Shown: positions 1-13,123 of the stretch, piece after piece
Numbering within the stretch: the first letter of the stretch is position 1
Layout of the letters: each line of letters starts with the position of its first letter
Assembly: GCA_039881145.1 (NCBI GenBank)
Contig: JAYKKI010000003.1
Span: 9,696,501-9,760,500, forward strand
Direction: 5' to 3'
DNA length: 64,000 bases
From: Druceiella hillmani
Lineage: Eukaryota; Arthropoda; Insecta; Lepidoptera; Hepialidae
Program-made: the position numbers and the translations under genes
The notes under the pieces: model-generated
Database searches by the model: none
The model's input: the letters and a program-made list of their open reading frames with translations, nothing else
Told to the model about the DNA's origin: nothing

Positions 1-302
1 TGATAAATATATAATAATAACACTTCTCCACAAATATTACTTCCAGAACAATATAGCTTAAAAAACAATTACAAAAATTGTTCATTGAACATTTCAGAAA
101 AAAAATTTCAGAAATAATTTTCATTATTGATATGTGCGTCACGTTATTCTGAAAAACATGAACTAAAAAAGTGACCATAAGTTAAAGTTTTCAAAGATCA
201 TTTAGGTTTTTAATTCTCTTTGTTATTTACAATAATGAACCTAATCCAGTCTGTGCAGAAACGTCGTTAGGTTTTATTTATATCTTTTGCAACATATCAA
301 TT

Positions 303-450
<148 letters not shown>

Positions 451-821
451 TACATTTAAAAAAATAAAATGGTAACGTAACATATACTGATTAGATTAAG
501 AGTTAAAAATGAATTCATGTAAATAACGTACGTCTTTGAATTTTTATTAAAATACAATTTCGAAACTAAAAAAGGATTAAGGATTAAGTTATCCGTCGTT
601 GAATATTTTGACTTCCCTTATTTAATTACACACATAGTGCTATCTACTCCCAAGTAAGGTAATGTACAAATTTTAGCACGCTTTCAAAATGGATGTATTC
701 ACAACATCTTTTGTCTCACTCAAACAATACAGCCATGTGTTTAAATATGTTCAATATCTTTTAAAGTTGTAGATGGTAACTAATGAAAATCTTAATGTTT
801 AAATATATTTTATTCCTTATT
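451..821. other. AT-rich DNA, no gene seen
   Basis: No reading frame, RNA gene or recognisable repeat is visible between the first (TA)n array and the first copy of the dispersed repeat family. Confidence 0.7.
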
Positions 822-975
822 GAATATATTTGGCGTTAACTTTATAGAAATTTATTATAATTTAATTTTTCACAACTAAATGAAGCTACGTGATGTAGTA
901 TTACTTATACTTTATTTAAATTTTTTACCAAGACTTAGGTTTCGTTGTATGACAATATCTTCAGGTAGGCAATTT
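822..975 (-). mobile_element. Dispersed repeat family, copy A (possible Penelope-like fragment)
   Basis: This segment aligns by eye with 42930-43083 and 54105-54262. Shared blocks in order are a TTGGCG start, an AATTAAATGAAACTACGTGATG-type block (degenerate here), a pyrimidine-rich TTTACC block, CTAGGTTTCGTTGTAT (CTTAGG here) and ATCTTCAGGT. On the minus strand the core reads CTGAAGA, a short stem, then CGAAACC. Copy A is the most diverged: it has CTTAGG instead of CCTAGG, and the following GGGCTATTAGCAAAG module is changed. No terminal inverted repeats or target duplications could be assigned. Membership in a repeat family is seen directly; the Penelope link is inference from the peptide and motif in the other copies. 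Confidence 0.75.
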
Positions 976-1389
976 GTAAAGATTGCCTCTTACCAGCACC
1001 CAGCTGTATACAAATATATAAAACAATAGCGGAAGCGGCATTTGCGCGGGTTTTCTCACTGTTTACATTCGCGAGTTTATGGTAGGGGCGTAGTGCAATT
1101 TTTATTACATTTTCGAAAGTTATACAAGTATTTTAGTGAGGGTAATAAATTAAATTGATGTTACTCTATGAAGTTTGCTCGAAGTACTCGTTCGTTACGG
1201 TTTTCAATTCGATACGGTTTTTAAAGCTAGTCAAACGATTTTTTTATACTTCAAAAATGTTAAATAGATTATGGTTAAACCGTAAATTTATTTTCAATTA
1301 CTTTACCTTAGAATGCAAGTTTCCATAAAACTCGGGTATAATGAATTTATTCTGACGTTATGTTTAATTTATAGCCTAACTTAAAAAAA
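976..1389. other. No gene seen
   Basis: The part around 1010-1100 (GCGGAAGCGGCATTTGCGCG) is somewhat richer in GC than its surroundings, but no frame, RNA gene or repeat unit is recognisable. Confidence 0.6.
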
Positions 1390-1735
1390 AATTTGTGAAA
1401 TTATAGAACTTGAAACAATAACTTTTTATAATACAATTTGAAAAAATATCTTTCACACTAAGAGTTAAATTATGAAGGTTACATTCAATTAATATAATCC
1501 ATTCACAGTCATAAGCTTTAATATTTATGTACTTAGTAGTCTTGCAATAAAATTGCATCAATTGGTATTTGCAAGGCCATATAGAATTTGTGAAATTATA
1601 GAATTTGAAACAATAACTTTTTATAATACAATTTGAAAAAATATCTTTCACACTAAGAGTTAAATTATGAATACATTCAATTAATATAATCCATTGACAG
1701 TCACAAGCTTGAATATTTATGTACTTAGTAGTCTT
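1390..1735. repeat. Direct duplication, 195-bp period
   Basis: Positions 1390-1543 and 1585-1735 are near-identical, both starting AATTTGTGAAATTATAGAA and ending ACTTAGTAGTCTT. The second copy lacks three bases (GGT) present in the first, near position 1479, and carries a few substitutions. A 41-bp non-duplicated spacer lies between them. The high identity in otherwise unconstrained AT-rich DNA suggests a fairly recent segmental duplication. A reading frame on the minus strand spanning both copies simply repeats the same peptide and is not evidence of a gene. Confidence 0.95.
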
Positions 1736-2734
1736 TAGAAATAGAAGAAAATATACGATGATGACAAATATATGATAAAATTAATTTTATACATTAAAAT
1801 TGGGCTGGAGACATCTATGAGGGTCATGACACTGCCCAGATACATATTACATAAGATACAGAGTACAGAGAGGAGGAGAAATGAATGAATGTGCTTAATT
1901 ATTAAATTATTTAGGAGTTTTAAGAACCTGCATATTATTAAACTAATTAAAAAGGCTCTTATATTATAACATTACAGTATCTTCCGACTTATCCGATGTT
2001 CATATATGGAAATAAAAAAAGGGAAACCATAGGAAATATACTCTGAGGGAACAATTATTATTGATAGCTTTCCTCGAATCCCAAATTACATAACTTCACA
2101 AAGCACAGACTTATAGATACTTTCCAAAATCAAAGAACAATAAATACCTTTTATAATACCGCGTCTAACTCTATAAATAACAAAAACAATCTATGGAAAG
2201 TTGCGACACCGTCATAGTTAATCGTCATAACTTTAAATATTATGGTAATCGCTTTTATAATTTTATATTATTCATAATTAATTGGATTTATATCTAATGG
2301 ATGGAGAACATCCCTCATTGTTTTTTTTTATATCCATAGAAGGTTTCTTTGGAATTGCCTATAAGTTTTTCTATAATTTATTCTAGCTTGTTAATAAATG
2401 CGACATTGGCAGCAATTTGTGTATCATTATTAATCGGGCTAATAAATGGTCGCATAATTAATTCTGATTAGTTTCTAAATAATTAATATTTACAAAAAAA
2501 TATGTATTTTGTTAATTAATATATGATATACATTCCATAAAATATCTTCATAAAGTTACTAAAATTGAAATTTGAAGCCGATGTTGTCAAGCAAACGTAT
2601 TTTTCTTGTTCAATAATGAAAGTTGGGCGATATTTCTTTCTATGTTCACCTGAAAGTGAAATAGAAGATGTTAGTGTTAACATATTGAGGTATCAGTTTT
2701 CTTATATTGAATATTTATTACAACTTCGTACTTC
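1736..2734. other. AT-rich DNA, no gene seen
   Basis: Contains only short stop-rich frames. Nothing recognisable apart from AT-rich low complexity. Confidence 0.65.
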
Positions 2735-2960
2735 GTACGACAAGTCGAAAGCGAACCACTATTACTCATCCATCACACCCACGGTGATGGCAAATGAAAC
2801 TTTTATGAAATTTGTGTCACCATCGCAGGCTATAAAATATCATTATTGTCATTATACGAGATCACGCATGACGCTCGCTCCACGTAAATCTGTCGTGCGT
2901 GCCTCGGCAGCCTTCTGCTCTTATTTCTGTTAGGCATGTAAGCCGCTGTGCTTAGATAGA
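2735..2960. promoter_or_regulatory. GC-richer island, candidate conserved noncoding element
   Basis: The base composition rises well above the surrounding AT-rich DNA and CpG dinucleotides are retained (for example ATCACGCATGACGCTCGCTCC at 2861-2881). It contains homeodomain-like TCATTA cores and a Sox-like ATTGTC. A 122-codon frame (2565-2933, +) overlaps it, but shows no domain, and codon use changes abruptly between its AT-rich first half and GC-rich second half, so I do not call it a gene. The enhancer-like role is inference from composition only. Confidence 0.35.
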
Positions 2961-4337
2961 TAAGGTTAAGTACCATATATCACGGTGAATAATATTAGCG
3001 AATTACAGGCAAAATCTATAAGGATAATTCAAAAGTGACAATAAACATATTATTCATTACAATACATTTTTTATAAATTTATAGCTTACGATACATGTCA
3101 GTAGTTATTTTGGAGTTATTTTAGACTTGAGTAGACCGATTCAGTCAATCAAAAACCAGTCAATAGTAAATATAAAAGTATGAAGCCTAAATCGCACACG
3201 AAATGTAGTTGATTGCAAGGAAGGATTTCACAAGTGTAAACATATTTGAACTTCAAAAAAAAATTATTTTTTAAATCTATGTAAGTTTCATATTCTTAGA
3301 AAATATTAGCAATCCTAATGATTAAATATTTACAAATTAATAAAACTCAAAAAACCTAGTAAAAATTAACATTACAATCTATAATAAAAAATTCCTGAAA
3401 GTTAATAAATTGAAAATCTTCATTTCTCGTTTAAGTTATTTAATTAATACATTGTAAGTTTGCGAGATGTTTTTAAGCAGACTATTTAGATATTATTTAA
3501 ATAATATAATAACTCGTAAAAAAAATAAAGCCTTTAAGACTTTCCAACGGTGTAATATCTTCAGTATTTTTATATGGAATAAAGTGGTTACTTTTGTTTC
3601 CTATTTCCTACCGATTTTTACGATGTTACATACTAAACGGAAAATTAAATTATTCTAAGGTCATTCACCTGATCATATGTGTGGCACATTCTATTTTTTC
3701 AGCGAATACTTTATGTAGAAATGTTAAATTTGTTATAGTAATAAATTATATTACATTAACACGCATGTAATCAACCAGAATTATAAATTAACGGAAAAAA
3801 CCGGAAAAAATTTAGTATGCATTTAAATTCTAAGAAATATGTACAAAAATGTGTAAAAAAGCATATATACTGCAAGTTTAAAAACCACTAAATCAAAAAT
3901 CATGAAAAAAATAGGATGAAAATTATAGAGAAAAAGCAGTCATATCAGGTCATATAATTTTAGAGAAATTCACGAAAATGTTATGCCTGTCAATTATATA
4001 CTAGGTAATATATGATACTTCGGAAACAATTTCAACGTTTATAGTCTAATAGACATACAATATCCTTAAATATTTAAAGTTTGTACATATTTCGCAAATC
4101 GAACTTAGAAAAGTATGTTTTCACGCATTTTTTTATGACAAAAGAAAAGAGTGAATAGATTTACCCAAAAGCGGCTCGTTCGATCATCTTTTATTATTTT
4201 AGTAGCTTCTCCCAACGGTTTGGCTTGCCTACAATATTTATTTTCATGGCCTATTTTTCCCCGATAATAATGTTTTTAACTCAATGGTATCATTGTTACG
4301 AATAAAAAAAACTCAAGTTTAGGACCTTGCTATCCTA
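2961..4337. other. AT-rich DNA, no gene seen
   Basis: No gene, RNA or repeat recognised. A 63-codon frame at 3467-3658 is AT-driven with no domain. Confidence 0.65.
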
Positions 4338-4388
4338 GTTCAGTGAGGAGAGAGAGGAGGAAAGGAGGAGGAAGAGGAAATCTTCCTC
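4338..4388. repeat. Polypurine (GA-rich) tract
   Basis: An almost uninterrupted run of G and A on the + strand (GAGGAGAGAGAGGAGGAAAG and onward), ending just before CTTCCTCC, which is complementary to part of it and could fold back or form triplex-like DNA. Confidence 0.85.
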
Positions 4389-4505
4389 CAAATATAAACC
4401 ACACCCTGCGGATATATGTACTCAATTGGAATGGATTGTGTTCCAAATTTCCGAAATTTACTTGATAAAAGTACTATTCTCAATAACAACACTGTGCTAG
4501 CTGTT

Positions 4506-4697
4506 CTAATCTAACATTACCTAATACAGCCCAACCTAATCAAAAATTACCTATCATAATACAAAATAATATAAGCCATCCTATCTAACCCAAATTAATG
4601 TACCTAACCATAGCTAATTCTATCTAACTCAATCTAATTCAAACTAGCCAAACCTAACCCAACATAACCTAACTTAATCCAATTCAATCTAAACCAA
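4506..4697. repeat. Degenerate CTAA / CCTAA-type tract
   Basis: About 190 bases composed largely of variants of CCTAA, TCTAA and CCCAA at roughly 5- and 10-base spacing (for example CCAAACCTAACCCAACATAA at 4649-4668). The unit resembles the complement of the canonical insect telomere repeat TTAGG, but is too divergent for a simple telomeric array. It may be an old interstitial telomere-like tract or a minisatellite. A shorter stretch of the same flavour lies near 16494-16530. Confidence 0.6.
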
Positions 4698-5660
4698 TAG
4701 TTATTACAATTTTAAATCACAATTGTCTGACATATAGAAAGGAAAGATTGACTTTTCAGTTATCTCAATTATAGTAATTCCGCTTCCCATAAAGTCTGAG
4801 AAGTGTTTTGCATATCAATAACATTAAAGAAATCACCGTATGGATATCATCAAAATAAGTTTTTGTCGAAAACCATGCATCTCCCCTTGATGAAAGTAAT
4901 ATAGTTCAGAGGGACGAATAACCTTCTACTTTATCGCTTCCAAATTCACCGTTTTTTTTCTGAAACTATTGCACGTTTCTAAATATAACCCAAAATAACT
5001 AATATGTTAACTAGGATAACATCTGATTTCAAAAGTTCCGTTAACTATAGGGATATAATTATCTTATGTCTTTGCTTTCACTTTAAGCTATATCGTTCAG
5101 TAGTCTTGAAAATGTCTTTACTCTATTTTCAGTAAAAGGATCTAGGGCTCAATAATTTACTAGTAATGCTCAGATAGACAAACCAAGTAAACAAAAAACA
5201 AAGAGGCAAACAAAACACTAATTGTTTATTTTAAACCAAAGAATGATTCCAATAAAATTTTATTTAAATCGCTGCAGTATTTCTTGCATACTTTATTTCA
5301 AAACTTACAGACAGATATGCAAAAATATTATTAAAATTCGTTTTCTGTTAAAAAAAGTATAAACGGTACGTTTTTAAAAATATGTTCAATATTCAGGCAC
5401 ACATCTGTTACACTTTTGTCATAGTATAAATAAGCCAAATTCTTTACAAATATAAAAATATTAAAAAAAAAATTGTGCGTGTCAGTTCCGACGCGCAACT
5501 GGAGTTTACTCCTTAAGTACAATTATCATTGGATGTAAAAATAGGTAACACTCTATATAAATATATACTGTATATAAATATATACTTTGTAGAATATATA
5601 ATTTTTACCCACTTTACAGTAGTGTTTTTTTATAATGACTAAGCTCTTATTCTTATTTTG
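4698..5660. other. AT-rich DNA, no gene seen
   Basis: Short frames only. A small AAATATATACT direct repeat occurs near 5558-5588. Confidence 0.65.
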
Positions 5661-5706
5661 TTTTTCATTTTGGGTGAATTTTTCATTTTGGGTGAATTTT
5701 TCATTT
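5661..5706. repeat. 18-bp tandem repeat, 2.5 copies
   Basis: The unit TTTTTCATTTTGGGTGAA occurs at 5661-5678 and 5679-5696, followed by a partial third copy. The copies are identical, so expansion is recent or under slippage. Confidence 0.95.
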
Positions 5707-5794
5707 CAGACATATTTATTAAGAACATAGAAAACCCTTTAATGGTAATATTCGACATTATTTATGCGCATTTTCGCATTATATATAATGACCA

Positions 5795-5870
5795 GATGCG
5801 CAGTGGTTAAGATGCTATCGTCCGTCTAAAAGGATAAGGCTTCGTTTCCTGGCAGAGTGTTTGAACATTC
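5795..5870 (+). mobile_element. tRNA-derived SINE-like fragment
   Basis: GCGCAGTGGTTAAGATGCT (5798-5816) matches a pol III A box as found in tRNA-derived SINE heads. About 25 bases further on, GGCTTCGTTTCCTGGCAG (5838-5855) matches a degraded B box plus the acceptor-proximal CCTGGCAG seen in many insect SINEs. The spacing suits a tRNA-like head. B-box changes (TTCGTTTCC in place of TTCGAATCC) and lack of a cloverleaf argue against a functional tRNA. No tail or target duplication was delimited. Confidence 0.6.
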
Positions 5871-8800
5871 ATAAATTATTTACCTAATAGTAAATTAATA
5901 CTTTCCTGTAATGTTAATTGTATAATTTTTGTGGGCGATTTTGACTAAAATTATTAACATATTTTTTTTAACTTTTAAAGTAAGTTAGATATTTATATTT
6001 TGAATAATATATCAAAAAACATTCAGCGAATTTCGTCGACAATGCGTTTTACATAACAACTACCTGATAGTGTAACTCAAGTTGCATCCAGAACATCTGC
6101 ACAGATTGTTGATTCAGCTGATCAACTGTGACATATTTCACTACTTTACTGAAATGTATCTTTCGGTTGGATGTTGTTTATGGGAATATTTAATTAATAG
6201 TAACAGGGCCTTGGCGGGAAAGATATTAATTGAGCTTGTAGATAAATCAAAGTAACTACATATTGGTAAACAATTGGTAAAGGATATATGGGTCTTAAGA
6301 GACAAATAAAATACCAGTCTGTAGACTAAATGTACTTTGATTAAGGGAGGGGTAAAAAGTAGCTCGAAATGGGTCATGTAATTATGAAAACAGTCGATGT
6401 CTACCCCTTTTATTTTTCGAACGTCGTTAAACAAGGCCGTATGTTTTGATTTGGAAAAGTCAAGAATTTTATAAAATCTAAAATATTGTCAGTTAATCTA
6501 AAATCAATTTTTTTTCATATTTACTTATGCATAAGTATCTTTACTGCATAAATTATTACAGAATTGGCTAACCGTTTAATTTGTCGTGAATAGCCAATTC
6601 TTTAGTGCTTTATTTTAGAAAGTCTTTAGCAAATTAGTTAACAAAAGCAAACATTGCTGCCACTTCATCCGCATTCTATTTGCATTATCGCTGCTCCGTC
6701 ACATTGTATTTAATTTACGTTACTCCGTAAACAGGTAATTATACGATAGTTTAATTTTCTTCGACTTAGTAGTTTTTCTACCAAAAAAAAATCCCTTTAT
6801 AGTATTAAGAAAATAGTATCACTATTCATAATGCCTTAACCAATTATTTTAATTCACTTCGTAGATATCAATATTATAAAAAAAAATTATTATCATCAAT
6901 CATGACTAGGTAAAGCTAAAAAAGAAATAAAAAGCTACGAAAAAAAAATAAAAACCGAATGGACGATATCTCATGACTTAACTTTTTCATGTAAAGTAGC
7001 CGAGTTATTAAAACATAAACCAAGATTTGCGATAAAAACATTGCACTAAAGCTCGACAAAGCCGTGAGTTGGGATATTGGTGAACTGAATGTAAAGGGAT
7101 CATAATTTAAAAGCAATTTACGTAAAGATAACTCTTATTAATAGCTTAGGTAATATTTTTATAATAATTTGTGGTCAATTAGGGATGTATTTATAATTGT
7201 CAAATGTAAAGAAATTGTTTGTTACAAATTGTGATGCCAATTTGCATAAAAAATGCTATTAGGTTCAACTATGAAATTCTGGACGATTGACTTTTTAACC
7301 TAAGTAACTTGTTAACTTGTTAACCTAATATTTTATTAGGGAATTGCATTGCTATGAAGGGTTGAGTTACTTTTTTAACGGATTTGATAATACTTTCCCA
7401 AAGTTTGTTGAAATTTCATTTAAAGTTTATTGTTATTCCTTTTTATTTACATATATTTACGGAATCATTTAATTTTAACACATTTACGACGTTTCAAAAA
7501 TAATAACTAGACAATTAATTAAATTTAATAACTTTACAACACATAATGGTGACAAATTTCAACAACCACGGTCAGGTGTTTGGACCATTATGTACTCTGA
7601 GAAAATAGAGAATTTCAATATAACTCAGCTCTAGGTGCAGTTCCATTAAAAAGATTATGACTTTCGACAGGACACGAAAAGCAAGAGTTTTTTTCAAAAA
7701 ATCCGGACATAAAATATTTCCGTTTAGTAATTGGAAAAGAAATTTCATTAAAGAATCTTTCCCTCTTGTGGTGTAACTTACAGCAACCAAGCATACCCAA
7801 TGGAATTTTGGTAGGAAACAGCAAAGGAAAGTAATCATATTGTCGCTTTTAAATCGAAATAACGTCGCATATCGAAAAAAAGCTTTTAGCATGTACAATG
7901 ATAAGACAGTATTCATTCCATTGCAAAAAATGCAAGGAAATAAAAAACTATCATGTTAGACTAAAATACAATAGAACCAAAATAATATGTTCCTGCTCTG
8001 AAATTTAGATACGATTAAAACATCTCTAATAAAATTACTTATTAATTATTTATTATAATTTTACTTATTAATTAAAATTACATATAAATAGCTCTACATA
8101 ACGGATTATGCTAAAATTAAAATTTGGTACTTACTAATGTAGAACTGAGCGTATCTAAAAAAATATAGGCGTGATTGTTTACCTTAGTAAATAGTAAATA
8201 AACTTGGAATTAAAAAAGTTTTTGAATTACTTAGATTAATTACTTAGAAGATTGAATTACTTTTAAAAATAAAAAATTATAAAACTATCTGAAAAAGAGC
8301 AAACCATGTTTGAAGTCTAATAAAATAAGTGACAAATAAATTTACCAACTTCCTGAACAACGCGTTAGATTTTGCTTTATTAAGCGTAATTGATAATGTT
8401 AAATGTAATAAGTTGCACATGTAGTAATAATGGTCGCTTTATCTCGTTATTGCAGTATCATTTTTAGAACCATTTTGTTAAGTTTATTAACTTAAATAAG
8501 TATACTGTGAAATAGGTAATTACTATGGTATTATTACCTTTCACTAGGTATAAATATTTGTCGGTCCATAAAACTTTAAAACTATTACTTGAAAAATTGT
8601 CGCGTGAAATAGTCGCCGAAAATGATTAGTAAATTGTCGCGGGTATTAATTCAGTAAAATCAAAAATTTATTCATATCGTCATAATTCCGTATTGGAATA
8701 TCTAAGCAGTGATTGGTCTGCTGTATGCTGTTCGAATGTGATTTATACGTGAACTATATTTATTTGAGTGTTTTGTTTGGATTTATAATATAGTTAAATT

Positions 8801-11800
8801 TAATCATAATACATGTCCCAAACTTTAACCAACAGGTGGATTGGATAATTCCATTACTGCTAATTGTTTCTTGGTATATCTTGTTTGTTGGTATACACGA
8901 GTGTGTAGTGTTAGGCTATGAATCTCGAAACTAAAATTAATTTTGGCTTTTTTATCGACCAACTGGACGATTTTACCTACCTTTCTGTAAATTATAAATT
9001 TTCCTTTCCACAAGGTTCATAAAAAAGTCTATAGTGATAAGTAACACGAATAAAATATAGAAGTCAACCAAGTTTGGATAAAATAATTATGTATTAACAT
9101 TGATTGTCAAAATTAAAATTATGGATCTATAATAACTTCATTATCAACGATTTTGTTTGAGATTTTACTTTTTTAGGCGCATTATAAAAAAAATTATGAG
9201 AGTGAAATTTGAAAAATACAGCTAGAAGTTGGCACGATGCAAAAAAAATTACACCCTGAAAATACTCACTAAACACATATTGACGTAGTTTACTTAAGTA
9301 TAAGTATTCCACTATTTTATTTTTCTTCTGGCTATCTATTTTAAGCCAAGTATCTGCCGGACCGTTTCTGGTGTATTTATTTTCATTTTATATTATATAG
9401 TATTAAGTACTTAAAATTAATAAATAAAAAAATCAGCATATTCATTTCTTTTCATTGTTAATTTAACTTTAACTTGATATAGTAAATTTAAAAATCAATT
9501 ATGTACATGCTTTTATATTAAATTGAATGCTGAGTATTCATTTATTTTTTTTAAACGATTAAATTTAATTTTAGAATTATTTTGAATTTAATTTACTTAA
9601 TATTAAATTTGATTTTAAAATAAAATCAAATTGTTTACTACTCTGTATGAGAAAATAATAACGTCGAAGCACAATAATTTGAAAACTGTGTGGCAGATTA
9701 TTAGCTGATAATGGAAAAGCAGCAGAAAAATTAATCTGTCAAATAAATTTTAATTTTCAACATTTTAATATTTGATCGAATTTAGATTTTACCAATTGTA
9801 TTTATAATCATGCTCTAGTCTTTACTTTCTCTAGACTTCTTTTTATTATTTTATTTCCATTAATTATTTACGTATTAATTAAAGTTATTATTTTACTATA
9901 CCAAAAAAGTATAAATTCTGATGCGCGTATATAAGTACACACAATGTTTTTTTTTTTTCTTCAAGGAATTTTCAACAATCAAAAACGCAGTCGACTACTA
10001 GATTGACTAATATCAAACTACAATATTTGTTATTTTAGAACACTTCATAGCTTATTTCAACTGAATTAAAGTTTGTAAAGAACGGAACAGCAAAGACATA
10101 AGACAAATTGTTTACAAATTATGTAATTTTATGCGATTTACAACAATTAACAGGAATATCAGTGTAGTGTTTTTTTAATATAAATTAACGTTAAAATTGT
10201 GAGGAAAACACTTTTTTAACATTCACAACAACAATAAATACCAAGCTCAATTTGTTATGAAAATATTATCTAAGCTGATCATTAATTAAGATTTTCTTCA
10301 AGTAAAGATACTTTTTAATTATAGTCTCTTTACAGCATATTCATTAACATCCTTGCTGACGGCGTTTTAAATCTTTGGTGTAATTTTTATCAGATTCCTT
10401 TGTTCATATTTTTATATATAAATCAACTTTAGCCGGTTGTGTTACGAAAATTACCTTAATTTCTATTGAATTTTGAGCGTTTTGTTTTTATTATCTGAGT
10501 TTTTTGAAAGTTTCATTACATTCTAAATATAGTGATCTGTGTTTTAGTTATTTTACCGATATATTTAGGTTAACTCTCCTTATTTTTAGAATTTGTTACA
10601 TGGAAGATCATAGATCAATTCCATTTCAAATCTAATTTTCTGGAGTTTCGTCATATTTTGGTTTTCGGGAATTCTTAAATAATACTTTGTGCTGGTTTAT
10701 ATGTGCACGGGTGGATTTCACCCGTACAACCATTATCTACCCAACAATTGTTTGATATAAAATGTAAAAAAAGCCAATTGATGTAATTTCATGTTATATG
10801 GGACTAGCTTTTGCCGGCGGTGAGGTATTTTTATTTTTCTTAAATAAATGGGAACAACTTAAGCGTCTGATCTGTATTCTTATTACCATCATCGAAAACA
10901 AATTAAAATAAGTAACTAAACAAAACAACTATGGAAATGGCGAAAAAACTTAAATTACAAGAAAGTTATTCCCTAGCATTTTTGTTCAAAACGATATGCT
11001 TTTAACGACCTTCTTATGCTTTTATTATAACTAGTAGTCACCAAGGGGTCCAAATTCGATTTTGTAATTCATTAAATTTTTAAGTTTGAATATTATTTCT
11101 TTACGTGAAACTCATTCGATCAATTTGACATTTAAAAACGCAGCAACTTTAGCGATAAATCTCTACGCTGTACGACTGTTTGACCACAGACTATTATCTG
11201 TTTAACATTGACAGTATGAAAGTAAACAATAAATCTTTAAAGGTGTTTCTAATATATAATTTAATACATTTTTAACAAATGTCTTATATAAATTTTAACT
11301 TGCTTCACTCCTTCTCCATGTAAACTTCAATTATGCGAAATCTCAACATATCTGTGCGCGCAATATTTTTAAAAAGAGGTACAAAATTTTCTCTTCCCGT
11401 ATTAATACATAGGTGATGTTAATAACAATGGTACGTTTTGTATCAATAATAATTTTAAATGTAGATATATGACACAGAAAATAAAAATACACGAAAACTC
11501 ATCAAATAATTTTTGGGGCCTTTTTTTCACAAATTTCACAACTTTTCTAAAGGAAAAAATATTTTCCCCTACCTCCCCGCCCTCCATTTTCCTTCCTGAA
11601 AATGTCATAAAATTTTGAAATAAGTATTTATTTATTATATTAAACGAATCTAAATGCTAATTTTGAAGTGTTTATTATATAAAAGTTTCAGGCTATGCAA
11701 GAATTTCGTTTAAATTTTCAACAACTGCTAGTTAAATATAAAAACGTCTGTATTTGTATCAAACATTTAGTTTACAATTGTTTCTCTTTTTTCCCAGCTA

Positions 11801-12119
11801 AAATCGCATACGAGCAAGCAATAACAAGTTAGACAACAAGATATATAAATAGCTTTTTACAAGAAATGTCAGAGAAATTGTATTGCTATGTTCTAAAATA
11901 TAAAGAATAAAGTTTAGAAGAGTATCCGTATTTGAATAAGAAATAAAATATGTTAAGGGTACGTCAACATAAGCTTAATTATATGGCTGATATTACTTAG
12001 CTGTTGTTTTCCAAGAAGCAATTCAGCAATAATAAAAAACCCGAATACATTTATAGACTGATGTTTGGGCAATAAACAAATAAATTTTTATACTAATATT
12101 TGGATGATCTAAAGACTCA
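5871..12119. other. Long AT-rich stretch, no gene seen
   Basis: Reading frames are short and AT-driven on both strands. The longest (114 codons, minus, 7572-7916) has no recognisable domain. A small hairpin ACGGGTG/CACCCGT lies at 10707-10725. No RNA gene recognised. Confidence 0.65.
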
Positions 12120-12365
12120 ATCTATAAATACTGCAAAGTCGGCCCTCGTACAGACCTTATTCTTTTATTTTTACCACCATTCCCATTTTGTATTTTGTAT
12201 TGTTTTACCACCGTTCCAATATGACGTCGGTAATGCCAAAAAAAGTGTGCAAAAAAAATTTCGTGCACCTCATAGAAATAATATCCGTCCAGGCTCTTTA
12301 CGCAGTTGCTTGAATACTACTCGGTGCATTAAAAAAGGACGTCGCATGATATTTGAAACATACTA
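12120..12365. promoter_or_regulatory. GC-richer island, candidate conserved noncoding element
   Basis: Composition is less AT-biased than the flanks, with CpGs kept (GGACGTCG near 12337). An 88-codon + strand frame at 12100-12366 crosses it, with a basic, Arg/Lys-rich C-terminus but no family resemblance. It could be noncoding regulatory DNA or an exon remnant; the sequence alone does not decide. Confidence 0.25.
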
Positions 12366-13045
12366 ATACTTTGCGCACTAAAATTTTCTTAAATATAATT
12401 GTGAAATTTCCCGGATTTCCTGCGCATAATAATTATAATTAAACTTTTATTTAATACCTTAACTTAATTACCCGGAATATTAAATTGCTAAAATTAGTTT
12501 AAAGGTTTATGTTTACATTATTAAAATATATTTTTGATTATTTTCGTAAACAGAAGAAATAATTCTTTCAAGAAATAAAGTATTAAGTTTTTTGTTAAAA
12601 AACTACTTAGTATAAAATAATAACTAACTATTTAGTATAAAAAAATTATATGTGGTATTTCTATCATAATGTTTGTCCACCAGAAACATATGTAATTCTT
12701 TTGAAACTGGAAACAAAATAAATTTACATACCGAAAACAAACTTACTTCTTAAAAGTATTTCTAAATAATATTGAAGCAAACTATTTCATGTCAAACATA
12801 TTAAAGAGCAAATATTTTATGAAACATAAGTTTCTTATTAGATAGGCTCATTATTTTTATTATGTAGACAGTATTAAATTATATAGAAAATATCAACATG
12901 TATTAACAAAAAAAAAGTAAATAAGATAGTAAAATAGGTTTATGTAATAATTGTTTTTAACTTGAACAATTATTTCTTCACCTGCTTAATAAAGATCAAA
13001 ATCGACACTTGCCGTATTGGTTTATTGACAACATAACAGCCACAT
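12366..13045. other. AT-rich DNA, no gene seen
   Basis: Nothing recognised; low-complexity AT stretches only. Confidence 0.65.
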
Positions 13046-13051
13046 AATATA

Positions 13052-13123
<72 letters not shown>
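13046..13123. repeat. (TA)n microsatellite
   Basis: Nearly pure alternating AT with one ACATAT interruption near 13070 and one TGTATA near its 3' end. It is followed at once by the GC-richer motif GCGCCGACATGGC. Confidence 0.98.

Noticed and set aside
7572..7916. 114-codon minus-strand frame, and a + strand reading with blocks such as STGHEKQEFFSKNPDIKYFR
   Set aside because: Several frames look weakly protein-like, but no consistent block order or known motif emerges; left as unsupported.
10707..10725. ACGGGTG/CACCCGT hairpin
   Set aside because: Only 7 bp of stem; expected by chance in a window of this size.
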